Shown in pieces: positions 47,061 through 56,557 of a stretch of 64,000 bases of DNA. The first letter of the stretch is position 1; every line of letters starts with the position of its first letter. This stretch comes from Fibrivirga algicola (GTDB lineage: Bacteria; Bacteroidota; Bacteroidia; Cytophagales; Spirosomataceae): assembly GCF_011742925.1 (NCBI RefSeq), contig NZ_WAEL01000001.1, positions 310,001 to 374,000 on the forward strand, written 5' to 3'. Below the pieces are notes generated by a model. That model did not search any database, was not told where the DNA came from, and saw only the letters and a list, made by a program, of their open reading frames with translations. The translations under genes and the position numbers were made by a program.

Positions 47061-48395
47061 TTACAGGGCCATTCTGGCGAGCCGGAAAAAGCGGATGGTG
47101 AGCAGCAGGGCAGCCACGCTGAGGCCTACCAGCAGACCTACCCACACGCCCGCCGCATCGTAGCCGAAGGTGAACCCCAGCAAATAGCTGGTGGGCAAGG
47201 CAACCAGCCAGTACGAAAACAAAGTAATAAGCGTGGGTACGTTCACGTCAGATAAGCCGCGTAATGCGCCAATGCCAACGACCTGTACGCCGTCTGAAAG
47301 CTGGAAAAAGCCAGCCATAAACACCAGCGTGGCAGCAATGCGGGCTACCTCCGGTGCGTCGGTGATATACAGATTGACAAGCAGGTTGTTGAACAGCAGG
47401 AAGATAACACCCGCAACACCCATGAGCAGGATCGACAGCATAAAGGCGGCTAACCCCGCCCGCCGGATACCGGCCTGATCCCCCCGCCCCAGGGCCGACC
47501 CCACCCGAATAGCCGCCGCCGACGAAATGCCCGTAGCCATCATGTAGGTCGACGATGCCATATTGATGGCGATCTGGTGCGCTGCCAGCCGGTCGGCACC
47601 CAGCCAACCAATGATGACCATAGCCGCCGTGAAGAGCGCGATTTCAAAGAAGAATGTAAGTCCGCTGGGTAAACCGAGTTTCAGGATGGTGCGCACGTCA
47701 TCGGCGATGGGCAGGCGCAGAAACTCGGGGTTGAAATAGGCCCGAAAGTTGACCGATCGCCGAATGTACCAGAGCATGGCGGCCGCCATGAACACCCGCG
47801 ACAGCAACGTAGCCACGGCCGACCCCTGCGTACCCAGTTCGGGAAAGGGGCCAATGCCGAGAATAAAAATGTAGTTGAACAGGGCGTTTAGCACGAGGGC
47901 CGCAATGGTGACTGTCATGGCCACGCGGGTAAACCGAAGACCATCGCAGAGCTGGCGCGCCGCGATGAAAATAAACAGGGGTACGTTCGACGCGCTCAAA
48001 ATGAGCATGAAGGGCCGCGCCAGTTTGTTGACCTCGCTGCTTTGTCCCAGCCACTCAAAATTCAGCGCCACCATAACTACCACCACACCTAGCGCCACAC
48101 TTAGCAGTAACGCCACCCGAATTCCAGCTCGGTAACTGCGGTGCACGTCGGCCGCATTGCCCCGGCCGTTGGCCTGCGATACCAGTGCCGCCACTACCGT
48201 AAGTCCACCAATGCCGATACTTGACAGCAAAAAGGACATGGAATTGGCCAGCCCGGCTGCTCCCAGCGGAATGGCACCCAATAATCGGCCCACAAACAGG
48301 TTATCGGTAACACCCATGAGCACGGTACTAAGCTGGGCAATGACAATGGGAATACTGAGGCGGAGGGTATCGGATAAATCGGCGCGGAGCGACAT
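47061..48395 (-). CDS. MATE family efflux transporter
   Basis: This 444-residue inner-membrane exporter has about twelve membrane segments and MATE family motifs: MGVTDNLFVGRLLGAIPLGA near the N-terminus, then LGIGPFPELGTQGSAVATLLSR in the middle. It is expected to export small cationic compounds or drugs using a Na+ or H+ gradient. It is divergent to the DUF4290 gene, separated by about 107 bases. Confidence 0.92.
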   Translation of the reverse strand: MSLRADLSDTLRLSIPIVIAQLSTVLMGVTDNLFVGRLLGAIPLGAAGLANSMSFLLSSIGIGGLTVVAALVSQANGRGNAADVHRSYRAGIRVALLLSVALGVVVVMVALNFEWLGQSSEVNKLARPFMLILSASNVPLFIFIAARQLCDGLRFTRVAMTVTIAALVLNALFNYIFILGIGPFPELGTQGSAVATLLSRVFMAAAMLWYIRRSVNFRAYFNPEFLRLPIADDVRTILKLGLPSGLTFFFEIALFTAAMVIIGWLGADRLAAHQIAINMASSTYMMATGISSAAAIRVGSALGRGDQAGIRRAGLAAFMLSILLMGVAGVIFLLFNNLLVNLYITDAPEVARIAATLVFMAGFFQLSDGVQVVGIGALRGLSDVNVPTLITLFSYWLVALPTSYLLGFTFGYDAAGVWVGLLVGLSVAALLLTIRFFRLARMAL

Positions 48396-48469
48396 GACCA
48401 GGGGGCAATGAACAGTTATCAGTTATCAATGTTGGATGGTTAGGCAATAGTTCATCACTGATAACTGCT

Positions 48470-48477
48470 TACCTTTG
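48470..48477 (+). promoter_or_regulatory. -7 element of the DUF4290-murA unit
   Basis: TACCTTTG fits TAnnTTTG and lies 25 bases before the TTG start codon of the DUF4290 gene. The implied leader is very short. Confidence 0.55.
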
Positions 48478-48502
48478 TTTTACACAAGAATCAGACGTTC
48501 GC

Positions 48503-49294
48503 TTGAAAGAATACGGAAGTAGTATCGAGAAAATGGTCAAGTACCTACTGACCATCGAAGATCGCGAGAAGCGCACCCGGCAGGCGCATATCTTAGTGGA
48601 GCTGATGCGGCAAATTCACCCCGGCATGAAAGACGGGCAGGATTACTATAATAAACTGTGGGATGATCTGTACATCATTTCGGAGTTTAAACTGGATGTC
48701 GACAGTCCGTTTCCGCCGCCCTCGCCTGAGGTGCTGGGTAAGAAGCCCAAGAAGATTGAGTATCAGTACCAAAACCTGAAGTACAAACACTTCGGGCAAA
48801 ACATAAATCTGCTTGTCGAACGGGCCATCAACACAGAAGACCCGGAAGAGAAGCGCGCCTTTGTCTCGTACCTGACCCGGTTGATGAAGACCTTCTACAT
48901 GGCCTGGAATAAGGAGACGGTAGAGGACGAAACAATTTACCAGAGCCTGCTCGACATTTCGAAAGGGAAACTGGCTGATGACATTCAGCTTATCCGGAAT
49001 GAGGGACTGGTTGAGGGGTCGCCGCGCGAGCGCACGGAAGATCAGCCGCAGAAACTGGGTCGCCAGCCGCAACTGAAGCCCTATGCCGGCAACTACCAAC
49101 CGCAGCAGCAGCGCAACCGGCAGGATCGCTCCAATAACTCGAACCGTGACGGCGGACCGCGAAACTTCCGGGGTGGTAACAACGGTGGTAATAATCCCAA
49201 CAACCCGAATGGTGGCGGCAATCGAAACTTCCGGGGGGGCAACAATCCGAATAATTCCAACGGCGGTGGCAACAACCGGCGGCGGGGCAGATAA
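48503..49294 (+). CDS. DUF4290 family protein with Gly/Asn/Arg-rich tail
   Basis: This 263-residue protein contains the DUF4290 domain (about residues 1-175): EYGSSIEKMVKYLLTIEDRE, KLWDDLYIISEFKLDVDSP and QYQNLKYKHFGQNI. The C-terminal 90 residues are low complexity (Gln, Asn, Gly, Arg; for example NFRGGNNGGNNPNN and RRRGR), like an RGG-type RNA-binding tail. The start is a TTG at 48503; no ATG is in frame before the domain except at 48533. It is followed 136 bases on by murA, a common Bacteroidota pairing. Confidence 0.85.
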   Translation: MKEYGSSIEKMVKYLLTIEDREKRTRQAHILVELMRQIHPGMKDGQDYYNKLWDDLYIISEFKLDVDSPFPPPSPEVLGKKPKKIEYQYQNLKYKHFGQNINLLVERAINTEDPEEKRAFVSYLTRLMKTFYMAWNKETVEDETIYQSLLDISKGKLADDIQLIRNEGLVEGSPRERTEDQPQKLGRQPQLKPYAGNYQPQQQRNRQDRSNNSNRDGGPRNFRGGNNGGNNPNNPNGGGNRNFRGGNNPNNSNGGGNNRRRGR

Positions 49295-49430
49295 GTCAAT
49301 TAGCAGGTGTCAATGAGCAAGTAGCAGGCTTCGCCCGATCGACTAGGGTCGTCGATGGAGCCTGCAATTGGTCATTGATTGCTGGTAACTGATTGCTGAT
49401 AATTGATCATTGTTAATTGATAATTGAAAA

Positions 49431-50729
49431 ATGGCATCTTTTAAAATTACCGGTGGTCGTCGACTTTCAGGCGAATTAGTACCGCAGGGCGCTAAAAATG
49501 AGGCGCTGCAAATTCTTTGTGCGGTACTGCTAACGAAAGAACCCGTTACGATCCACAACATTCCTAACATTCGCGACGTAAATCAACTCATCGAACTGCT
49601 GGGCGATATGGGGGTTTGGGTGACCAAAATCGGTGAAAGTTCGTACCGGTTTGTGGCCAGCGATGTCAACCTTGAGTTTCAGAATACCGATGCCTATAAG
49701 CGAAAAGCGGCGGCCTTACGCGGTTCGGTCATGCTGTTGGGGCCTATGCTGGCTCGCTACAAGCAGGGTCGGATTCCCCGGCCGGGTGGCGATAAAATTG
49801 GCCGTCGCCGGTTAGATACGCACTTTTTGGGCTTCGAAAAACTAGGTGCCAAATTCCATTTCGACGGCGACTTCTACCGCGTAGAAGGCGACCAGTTGAA
49901 GGGTGCGTACATGCTCCTCGACGAAGCGTCGGTGACGGGTACCGCCAACGTGCTGATGGCCGCTGTCATGGCCGAAGGAACGACTACCATCTACAACGCC
50001 GCCTGCGAGCCTTACCTGCAGCAACTGAGTAAGATGTTGAACCGGATGGGCGCTAAGATTTCGGGCGTTGGTTCCAACATGCTCATTATTGAGGGTGTGG
50101 AAGAGCTGCGCGGCACCGAGCACACGATGCTGCCCGATATGATCGAGATCGGCTCGTTTATCGGTATGGCCGCCATGACGCAGTCGGAGGTGACGATCAA
50201 AAATTGCCAGATTCCTGAATTGGGCATTATTCCCGACGTTTTCAAGCGACTGGGTATTCAGCTTGAGTTCCGGGGCGACGACATCCACGTACCTGCTCAG
50301 GAAGTATACCAGGTTGAGACCTTCCTCGATGGTGGGATGATGACCGTATCTGACTCCCCCTGGCCCGGCTTCACGCCCGACCTGCTGAGTATTGTGCTGG
50401 TTACGGCCATTCAGGCAAGCGGCACGGTGCTGATTCACCAGAAAATGTTTGAAAGCCGCCTGTTCTTTGTTGATAAGCTGATTGAAATGGGCGCACAGAT
50501 TATTCTCTGCGATCCGCACCGCGCCACTGTCGTGGGGCTTGGGCGACACCAGCAGCTTCGTGGCATTCGCATGTCGTCGCCCGACATCCGGGCGGGAGTA
50601 TCGCTGCTAATCGCCGCCATGTCGGCCAGCGGCACCAGCATTATCGATAATATCGAGCAGATTGACCGGGGGTATCAGAACATCGACACGCGCCTCAACG
50701 CCATCGGTGCCGACATCATCCGGCTCTAA
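49431..50729 (+). CDS. murA: UDP-N-acetylglucosamine 1-carboxyvinyltransferase, Asp active site
   Basis: MurA transfers enolpyruvate from PEP to UDP-GlcNAc, the first committed step of peptidoglycan synthesis. The 432-residue protein has the family order MASFKITGGRRLSGEL, GAKNEALQI, YKQGRIPRPGGDKIGRR and the final SFIGMAAMTQSEV. In the active-site loop the usual cysteine is replaced by aspartate (Asp121, position equal to Cys115 of E. coli), as seen in other Bacteroidota and in species naturally resistant to fosfomycin. A terminator follows. Confidence 0.95.
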   Translation: MASFKITGGRRLSGELVPQGAKNEALQILCAVLLTKEPVTIHNIPNIRDVNQLIELLGDMGVWVTKIGESSYRFVASDVNLEFQNTDAYKRKAAALRGSVMLLGPMLARYKQGRIPRPGGDKIGRRRLDTHFLGFEKLGAKFHFDGDFYRVEGDQLKGAYMLLDEASVTGTANVLMAAVMAEGTTTIYNAACEPYLQQLSKMLNRMGAKISGVGSNMLIIEGVEELRGTEHTMLPDMIEIGSFIGMAAMTQSEVTIKNCQIPELGIIPDVFKRLGIQLEFRGDDIHVPAQEVYQVETFLDGGMMTVSDSPWPGFTPDLLSIVLVTAIQASGTVLIHQKMFESRLFFVDKLIEMGAQIILCDPHRATVVGLGRHQQLRGIRMSSPDIRAGVSLLIAAMSASGTSIIDNIEQIDRGYQNIDTRLNAIGADIIRL

Positions 50730-50752
50730 GCCAGGTACGTTAGCGTCTATCT

Positions 50753-50786
50753 AAAAGGCCATTTCCGTAAGGGAATGGCCTTTTTT
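50753..50786 (+). terminator. Rho-independent terminator of murA
   Basis: A stem with core GGCCATTTCC/GGGAATGGCC (one wobble pair) is followed by T6 within 55 bases of the murA stop. Confidence 0.85.
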
Positions 50787-50890
50787 AATGCGTTGGCGAT
50801 AGGAGGGGAGGCGTGTTTAACGCTTAATCAAATTCTGTAGGCAGCACGCCGATATACAGTAACTTTCGATACTCTATCCCAACCCGTTAC

Positions 50891-53800
50891 GTGAAGCACC
50901 CACTACTTTTTTTACTAGCCTTTTTGGCTGGTATGCAGGCCGTATGCGCCCAGAAACGCCCCTACCAATTACTGATGCAGGATGATCACGTCCGGTATCA
51001 GGACGTGAAAGCCGAGTTTGACAAGGCTAGGGAAACGGAAGAACGAGTTAAAGAAAAAGCGATTCGTAAAGCCCGTCGTAAGTCACTGCCCGAGCCGGAA
51101 TTTGAAGAGAACGAAGACGAAGCCAAGTTTTATCGCTGGGAACAGTGGCGACTGCGCCACCTGGGGCCCGACGGCTCCTACGATCCCGCCTACGTACCCA
51201 GCGAACTAAACCGATTCGAAAAAAGTCAGGCCAGTAGTCGGGCGCGGAAGGCCGCCAACCCGGTCTGGAAAGAACTTGGGCCTTTTACGGCACCCACAAC
51301 ATCGCTTAATAACAGCAGTCACCTGCTGAATGGCTACAATGTGGGGCGGCTTGGCGCCGTTGCATTCCACCCTACCGATACCAAAACGATCTACAGCGCT
51401 TCGCCGGGCCGGAGTAATTCAACTACGGGGGGGCTCTGGAAAACCATCGATGGGGGAGTAACCTGGAAACCACTGTTCGATCAGGGCAACAACCTGATTG
51501 TGACCGACGTGGCCGTTTCGACTCGTACACCGCAGCTTGTCATCACTACCGGTAGCTGGTTTGCCGCAGCAGCTACGGGGGGTACAGTAGGCTACGGTAT
51601 TCAGAAATCGACTGACGGGGGGCTCACCTGGGCGCACTTTCCCTTCCGAATCCAGTATGAGCCGGGCAGCAGTGGGGCAACAACCGCAATTGGCCGGGCT
51701 ACCAACATCGTGATCGATCCGGCCGACGATAATCACCTGCTGGTCATCTGCCAGAATGCTGTTCTGTATTCGCTGGATGGTGGCCTGAATTGGGTGAAAG
51801 CCGTCACGCCCATCGCCGAGCGATTGGCGAACTACACCGACATTGAGCTAAAGCCGGGCGATTCGCAGGTCGTGTATGTGGGGGGCACTGGCCGTGAGCA
51901 AACGTTGCGTTCGACCGACGGGGGAAAGACGTTTACCCAGCTTGATCTGCCCTCCGTGATCGACGCAGGACCCAGCGGGCGGGTGGAACTGGCCGTGACC
52001 GATGCCGCTCCCGATTATCTGTACCTGCTCAACGGGCAGGGGACATCGAAGCATGCGGGCCTTTATCGCCTGAATACCGCTACGGGTGCGGTACGGGTGA
52101 TTGTACCCAAAGGCAGTCGATTTGCCACCAATCAGGAAGATCGGGACGATACCCAACTTTACTGGTGCCAGTCGCTGGGGGTATCGCCGGCCGACACCAG
52201 CGAAATGCACGTGGGTATGGTGGCGCTTATGTCTTCGTTCGACGGGGGACGTACCTGGGAATACCGGCACGGCTGGTCGAGCAGTAAGGCCGGCGATGTG
52301 CACTCCGATGTCAGCAGTTTTGCCTTTCAGCCAGTCACCAATCGATTATTTGTTACCTCAGACGGTGGCCTGAATGGAGCTACCGGGAAGCGGGGGGCAC
52401 CTTACGAGTTTTTCAACAACATTGCCGTGTCGCAGATCTACTTTCTGGCGCAGTCGGCTACGGTTTCCGACCGTATGCTGATCGGTCTCCAGGACAACGG
52501 CTCTAAACTGTTTACCAACGGTACCTGGCAGCAGGTTGGCGGGGGCGATGGCATTAGTTGTATTATCGACGATGCCAACCCTAACGTGTACTATGCCACC
52601 TCGCAAAATGGCTACCTACTGCGCGTGGCCAATGGCTTTACTACGTACCTGACACCTACCGGCATCACTAGCGAAAACACCAGCTTTTATACTCCGCTCG
52701 ATTATCACCAGGCTTCCAAAACACTATTTCTTGGGTCGAATAGTCTATGGCGAAAAAATGAGCAGAACTACCTTTCGCAGTGGGAAAACGTGAAGACCTT
52801 CGAAACTGGTGAAACCATTCAGGATGTGTTTGTGGCCCCGTCAGATGTGAAAACGATCTATGTCCGAACCTTCAAAACAGGCGCCAGCTACCGGTTCTAT
52901 TGCAGCACAGACGGAGGCGCTACCTGGGAGCGTGTGCTTGGCGATAGCTTCGATGCTTACATTTCGTCCATGGTCGTAAGCCCAAGCGATCCTAAAACCA
53001 TTTACGTGTCACGCTATGTATTGGCCGAGTCGACCTATCATGTGATGAAATCGGCGGATAACGGACGTACCTGGACTAAACTAACAGCGAATCTGCCGCG
53101 TATCGCCGCCAACGCAATTGCCATGCAGGAGGGCACCGATGAAGCGCTCTACGTGGCGCTGGATCAGGGTGTGTACTACAAGGACAACAGCATGAGCGAG
53201 TGGGTGCGGTACGGCTCGGCGCTGCCCAATGCAACGCCCTACGATCTCGACCTGGACTATGCCGGTGGCAAGCTAAAAGTGGCTACTCATGGCCGTGGCG
53301 TTTGGGAGACAGACCTGGCTGTGCCGGTTGGTCAGGTTACGGCTCTGACCGCGGCGCGTAGTCAAGTGTGCGCGGGGGCCGCTATGCCGGTAAGTTTTCA
53401 GGTGTCGAAGGGGAATTTGGGGGTCAACAACTACACTATTCAGTTATCCGACGCCAATGGATCATTTGCCAATCCGCAGGTACTTGCAACGGTTGCGTCT
53501 ACTACAGCCAGCGTTACCATACCCGCTACGGCCCCGATAGGTACTGGTTATCAGATTCGGGTGCTGCGCAACAATAACATCAGCACGGCCGATACATCGG
53601 CGTCATTCTCGGTGCTGAACCTGCCCGGTGTAACGCTCAGCGCACCCGCCGAAGTGGTGTATGGCAATCCGGTGAGTGTTACGCTCGCTTTCGCCGGTTC
53701 AGGACCGTGGCAGTACAGTCTGAACGGCGATACACTGCGCTCGGTAACAGCCAGTTCGCTGGTGCGGTCGTTGTCTATTGCGCAGGCAACAAGCTATCAG

Positions 53801-54670
53801 GTAACTAGCCTGAGCAACATATGCGGAGTAGGGGCCGTTTCGGCCGCGCAGCCAGTTGCGGTAATACCCACGCTGGCTGTACAAAACTTCTCCACAACAA
53901 CCCTGTGTGCGGGGCAGGGCGGTTCATTGTCGGTAGTTCAGGGTGGGGCGTTTCTGAACTCATCGGGCTACCTGGTGCAACTCTCCGATGCCTCGGGTAG
54001 CTTTTCGGCGCCACTGGAAGTGGGAAATGGCACGCAGAATAGCCTGACGTATACCATTCCGGCCAATCAGCCAGCAGGTACTGGGTATCGGTTACGCGTT
54101 GTTGGAAACAAGGCTGAAAAAGTAGACGTAACGCCCACTGCTGCCTTTGCGGTGAACGTGTCGCCTACGGCCGTTCTATCAGCCTCGGGTGACCTCAGTA
54201 TTCTCCAGACGACCAGCACAACGCTCCGCCTCACCTTCACCGGAACACCGCCCTACACCTTTACGCTTGCAGATGGACAAACCGGAACAACTGCCGTGTC
54301 GCCGTTCGAACTGACCGTGAAACCCGATAAAACGGCAACCTACGGACTGGCTGGTGTAGCAAACGGCTGTGGTTCAGGTACGTTCTCGGGAAGTGTTGCC
54401 GTTACCGTAATTCCGCTGCTGGCCGTCGACCCGGCGCGTGGTCCGGTGATCACGGTCCTGCCTAACCCCACCACCGATCAGGTACGTGTTGAAACCAGCC
54501 TGCCGGGTATACACGCGCTGGTGCTGTATGACGTGCTGGGCCGTGAACAGATTCGACGCACCTTTCAGCAGTCGGCGGATGTGGGGCTGCGGGTGCTGAC
54601 AAAAGGCATCTACATCTACCGCGTTATCTCGCCCGACGGGGCCGTTGAGGGGCGCTTATTAATTGAGTAA
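50891..54670 (+). CDS. Type IX-secreted protein with Asp-box (BNR) propeller
   Basis: This 1259-residue exported protein opens with a signal peptide (HPLLFLLAFLAGMQAVCA) from a GTG start. The first two thirds hold at least seven Asp-box repeats of the SxDGGxTW type (for example KSTDGGLTWAHF, RSTDGGKTFTQL, CSTDGGATWERV), as in sialidase or sortilin-like beta propellers. Ig-like domains follow, then a type IX secretion sorting tail beginning LPNPTTDQVRVETSLPG and ending EGRLLIE. It is probably a cell-surface or secreted enzyme or adhesin. The start codon is GTG because no in-frame ATG fits the signal peptide. Confidence 0.9.
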   Translation: MKHPLLFLLAFLAGMQAVCAQKRPYQLLMQDDHVRYQDVKAEFDKARETEERVKEKAIRKARRKSLPEPEFEENEDEAKFYRWEQWRLRHLGPDGSYDPAYVPSELNRFEKSQASSRARKAANPVWKELGPFTAPTTSLNNSSHLLNGYNVGRLGAVAFHPTDTKTIYSASPGRSNSTTGGLWKTIDGGVTWKPLFDQGNNLIVTDVAVSTRTPQLVITTGSWFAAAATGGTVGYGIQKSTDGGLTWAHFPFRIQYEPGSSGATTAIGRATNIVIDPADDNHLLVICQNAVLYSLDGGLNWVKAVTPIAERLANYTDIELKPGDSQVVYVGGTGREQTLRSTDGGKTFTQLDLPSVIDAGPSGRVELAVTDAAPDYLYLLNGQGTSKHAGLYRLNTATGAVRVIVPKGSRFATNQEDRDDTQLYWCQSLGVSPADTSEMHVGMVALMSSFDGGRTWEYRHGWSSSKAGDVHSDVSSFAFQPVTNRLFVTSDGGLNGATGKRGAPYEFFNNIAVSQIYFLAQSATVSDRMLIGLQDNGSKLFTNGTWQQVGGGDGISCIIDDANPNVYYATSQNGYLLRVANGFTTYLTPTGITSENTSFYTPLDYHQASKTLFLGSNSLWRKNEQNYLSQWENVKTFETGETIQDVFVAPSDVKTIYVRTFKTGASYRFYCSTDGGATWERVLGDSFDAYISSMVVSPSDPKTIYVSRYVLAESTYHVMKSADNGRTWTKLTANLPRIAANAIAMQEGTDEALYVALDQGVYYKDNSMSEWVRYGSALPNATPYDLDLDYAGGKLKVATHGRGVWETDLAVPVGQVTALTAARSQVCAGAAMPVSFQVSKGNLGVNNYTIQLSDANGSFANPQVLATVASTTASVTIPATAPIGTGYQIRVLRNNNISTADTSASFSVLNLPGVTLSAPAEVVYGNPVSVTLAFAGSGPWQYSLNGDTLRSVTASSLVRSLSIAQATSYQVTSLSNICGVGAVSAAQPVAVIPTLAVQNFSTTTLCAGQGGSLSVVQGGAFLNSSGYLVQLSDASGSFSAPLEVGNGTQNSLTYTIPANQPAGTGYRLRVVGNKAEKVDVTPTAAFAVNVSPTAVLSASGDLSILQTTSTTLRLTFTGTPPYTFTLADGQTGTTAVSPFELTVKPDKTATYGLAGVANGCGSGTFSGSVAVTVIPLLAVDPARGPVITVLPNPTTDQVRVETSLPGIHALVLYDVLGREQIRRTFQQSADVGLRVLTKGIYIYRVISPDGAVEGRLLIE

Positions 54671-54673
54671 AGG

Positions 54674-54724
54674 CGCGTTGCTTCGCTGGCGAATGTTTGT
54701 TTAGGGATCACCAGCGAAGCAACA
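54674..54724. repeat. Inverted repeat between convergent genes
   Basis: Seventeen-base arms (54674-54690, 54708-54724; two mismatches) with the core TTGCTTCGCTGG lie just after the stop of the type IX cargo gene and 15 bases before the stop of the GH16 gene. Confidence 0.7.
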
Positions 54725-54739
54725 CCTGTAAAGCATTCG

Positions 54740-55648
54740 TTATTTCGACGTGAACACCTTCACCCAGTCGACTTGCATGGTGCCGGTAACGATCTGGCTG
54801 GCGGTGGGTGGTGGATTGCCAAAGAAATAGCCACCGACGGCCAAGTTAAGGATGACCCGCTCCGATTTGCCAAATAAGCTGCCGATATAGCCACCCGTTT
54901 TGGTGTCGACAATCTGCCCATCCAGCATGTATACGAGCTGGCTTTTCTGCCAGATCAGCTCATACACATGCCAGCAGTCGGTGAGGCTAACATTGCTGGT
55001 AACTACGCGCGAGAAATCGCCGGAAAGGGCTACACCTGCTTTACGACCGTAGAAGTAGTTGGTCGAAAAATTGTAGGGCTCGTTGCCCCGCGCTTCCATA
55101 ATATCAATTTCGCCCTGGGTGGGCCAGGGGTCGCCGTATGCCCAGAATGCGGGCCACATGCCATATCCGGTGGGAAGTTTAATGCGGGCGCTGATCCGCA
55201 CCTTCGGCGTAGTTGCATTTGCCGACACGAGGGCCTTACTCTCAATGCGGCCGGACGTGAACGAAAAGCTGGACGGTGTCGGGTTGCTGGGCAGGGTGGG
55301 GCCAACAACGGTTTCGCGCTTCGCAACGATAGACAGTATACCGTTTGCCAGTTGCAGGTTCGGTGCCTGATAGAGCTGAGCCTCGGCGTTATAGGCACCA
55401 CCGGTCCAGATCGTCCATTTGCTGAGGTCGGTCGAAAAGTCGTCTTCAAACGTTTTGCGCCAGCCCGCTGCCACCACGGCTACTTCATCGAACGGCGCAT
55501 CACAGACGCCAATGGCCAGGGGGGTAATCGCGCTTTGGCGGGCGTTGGCTGTTGTTGGCTGTTGGTCAATGGCTTGTTCGGTGCAACCCAACAGGCTCGC
55601 GAATAGTAAGCTGGTTACCAGCAGGGTACTTCGTCTTGAATAGCTCAT
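54740..55648 (-). CDS. Glycoside hydrolase family 16 lipoprotein
   Basis: This 302-residue secreted lipoprotein (signal peptide with lipobox FASLLGC) is a family 16 beta-glucanase-like enzyme. The catalytic motif is GEIDIMEARG (nucleophile Glu, Asp, acid/base Glu), preceded by YGMWPAFWAYG and followed by the aromatic ILNLAVGGYFFGNP segment. Such enzymes hydrolyse laminarin, agar, or related beta-1,3(1,4)-glucans. The gene faces the type IX cargo gene, so both may act on outside polysaccharides. Confidence 0.92.
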   Translation of the reverse strand: MSYSRRSTLLVTSLLFASLLGCTEQAIDQQPTTANARQSAITPLAIGVCDAPFDEVAVVAAGWRKTFEDDFSTDLSKWTIWTGGAYNAEAQLYQAPNLQLANGILSIVAKRETVVGPTLPSNPTPSSFSFTSGRIESKALVSANATTPKVRISARIKLPTGYGMWPAFWAYGDPWPTQGEIDIMEARGNEPYNFSTNYFYGRKAGVALSGDFSRVVTSNVSLTDCWHVYELIWQKSQLVYMLDGQIVDTKTGGYIGSLFGKSERVILNLAVGGYFFGNPPPTASQIVTGTMQVDWVKVFTSK

Positions 55649-55765
55649 GAATAGGATGATGGTTTAGGAAACTACTAAGATAGTAACGTATTGGGTTTTA
55701 GCTTACCGTTTGCCCCAAACCTTGCCAGACGCCCCAAAAAGCGTGCTTTGGGTGTGGTCTGTCCA

Positions 55766-55773
55766 TACGTTTG
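55766..55773 (+). promoter_or_regulatory. -7 element of the membrane protein gene
   Basis: TACGTTTG fits TAnnTTTG, with TTTG at 55747-55750 upstream (spacer 15, a little short for the -33 element). Confidence 0.4.
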
Positions 55774-55801
55774 TGTCATCAATCGAAACGACTTTCACGC
55801 T

Positions 55802-56503
55802 ATGAAAACGCTGCTGACCTTGCTGCTGATTACCCATATCGCCGCTGGCTTTACTGCCCTGGTGGTGGGGCTCATTCCCATGTTTGTACAAAAAGGCGGT
55901 CGACTGCACAACCGGTCGGGGCTGGTGTATGTCTACTGCATGATCACCGTAGCGGTTACGGCATTGCTTCTTTGCGGACTTCAGCCCTTTAAGATGATGC
56001 GTTTGTTTCTGACTGGGATCGCCGTGTTCAGTTTCTACATGTGCTTCACTGGATGGCGGGCAACCAAAGCAAAGAACGGCCAGCAAACTGTGCTCGACAA
56101 ACTACTTACCTACGGAACTTTGCTGGTGGGCATAGCCATGATTCTGTTTGGCACGTACCTGCTCACTCAGCGGGGTCTTTCGTTCCTGCCCATTGTGTTC
56201 ACGTTTTTCGGGGTACTGACGAGCCAGTTCGCCTGGCAGGATAGTCGGAAGGCGCAGCGGCCGTCGCTAAAAATGGGCTGGTACTTTCAGCATTTCGTCC
56301 GGATGGGTGGCTCGTATATTGCCACATTTACGGCGGCAGCGGTCACCAACGTACCCAGACTGATGCCCGCCAATGCCCCGGAATGGACAACTACACTCAT
56401 CTGGATTGCGCCATCGGTGCTGGGTGGCCTGCTTATCAGCCGTACTGTTCGTTACTACAAACAAAAATTTGCATCTAAATCAGCGGGTATGGCTGTTTCG
56501 TAG
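55802..56503 (+). CDS. Polytopic membrane protein, DUF2306-like
   Basis: This 233-residue protein has about seven hydrophobic segments (for example MKTLLTLLLITHIAAGFTALV and RLFLTGIAVFSFYMCF). The IAAGFTALVVGLIPMF opening with a small-residue helix followed by a basic loop (KKGGRLHNRSG-like) suggests a DUF2306-type membrane protein. I use the ATG at 55802; an in-frame ATG at 55691 lies on a leader that looks non-coding. Function unknown. Confidence 0.7.
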   Translation: MKTLLTLLLITHIAAGFTALVVGLIPMFVQKGGRLHNRSGLVYVYCMITVAVTALLLCGLQPFKMMRLFLTGIAVFSFYMCFTGWRATKAKNGQQTVLDKLLTYGTLLVGIAMILFGTYLLTQRGLSFLPIVFTFFGVLTSQFAWQDSRKAQRPSLKMGWYFQHFVRMGGSYIATFTAAAVTNVPRLMPANAPEWTTTLIWIAPSVLGGLLISRTVRYYKQKFASKSAGMAVS

Positions 56504-56557
56504 GTTCGGGCTGTCCGTTACCTTTACAATTTACATGTAGGGTAGAGCGCTCCGATT

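Noticed and set aside
49310-49430. TTGATAATTG-type repeats before murA as a regulatory array
   Set aside because: They are common low-complexity intergenic filler, with no symmetry or spacing that points to an operator.
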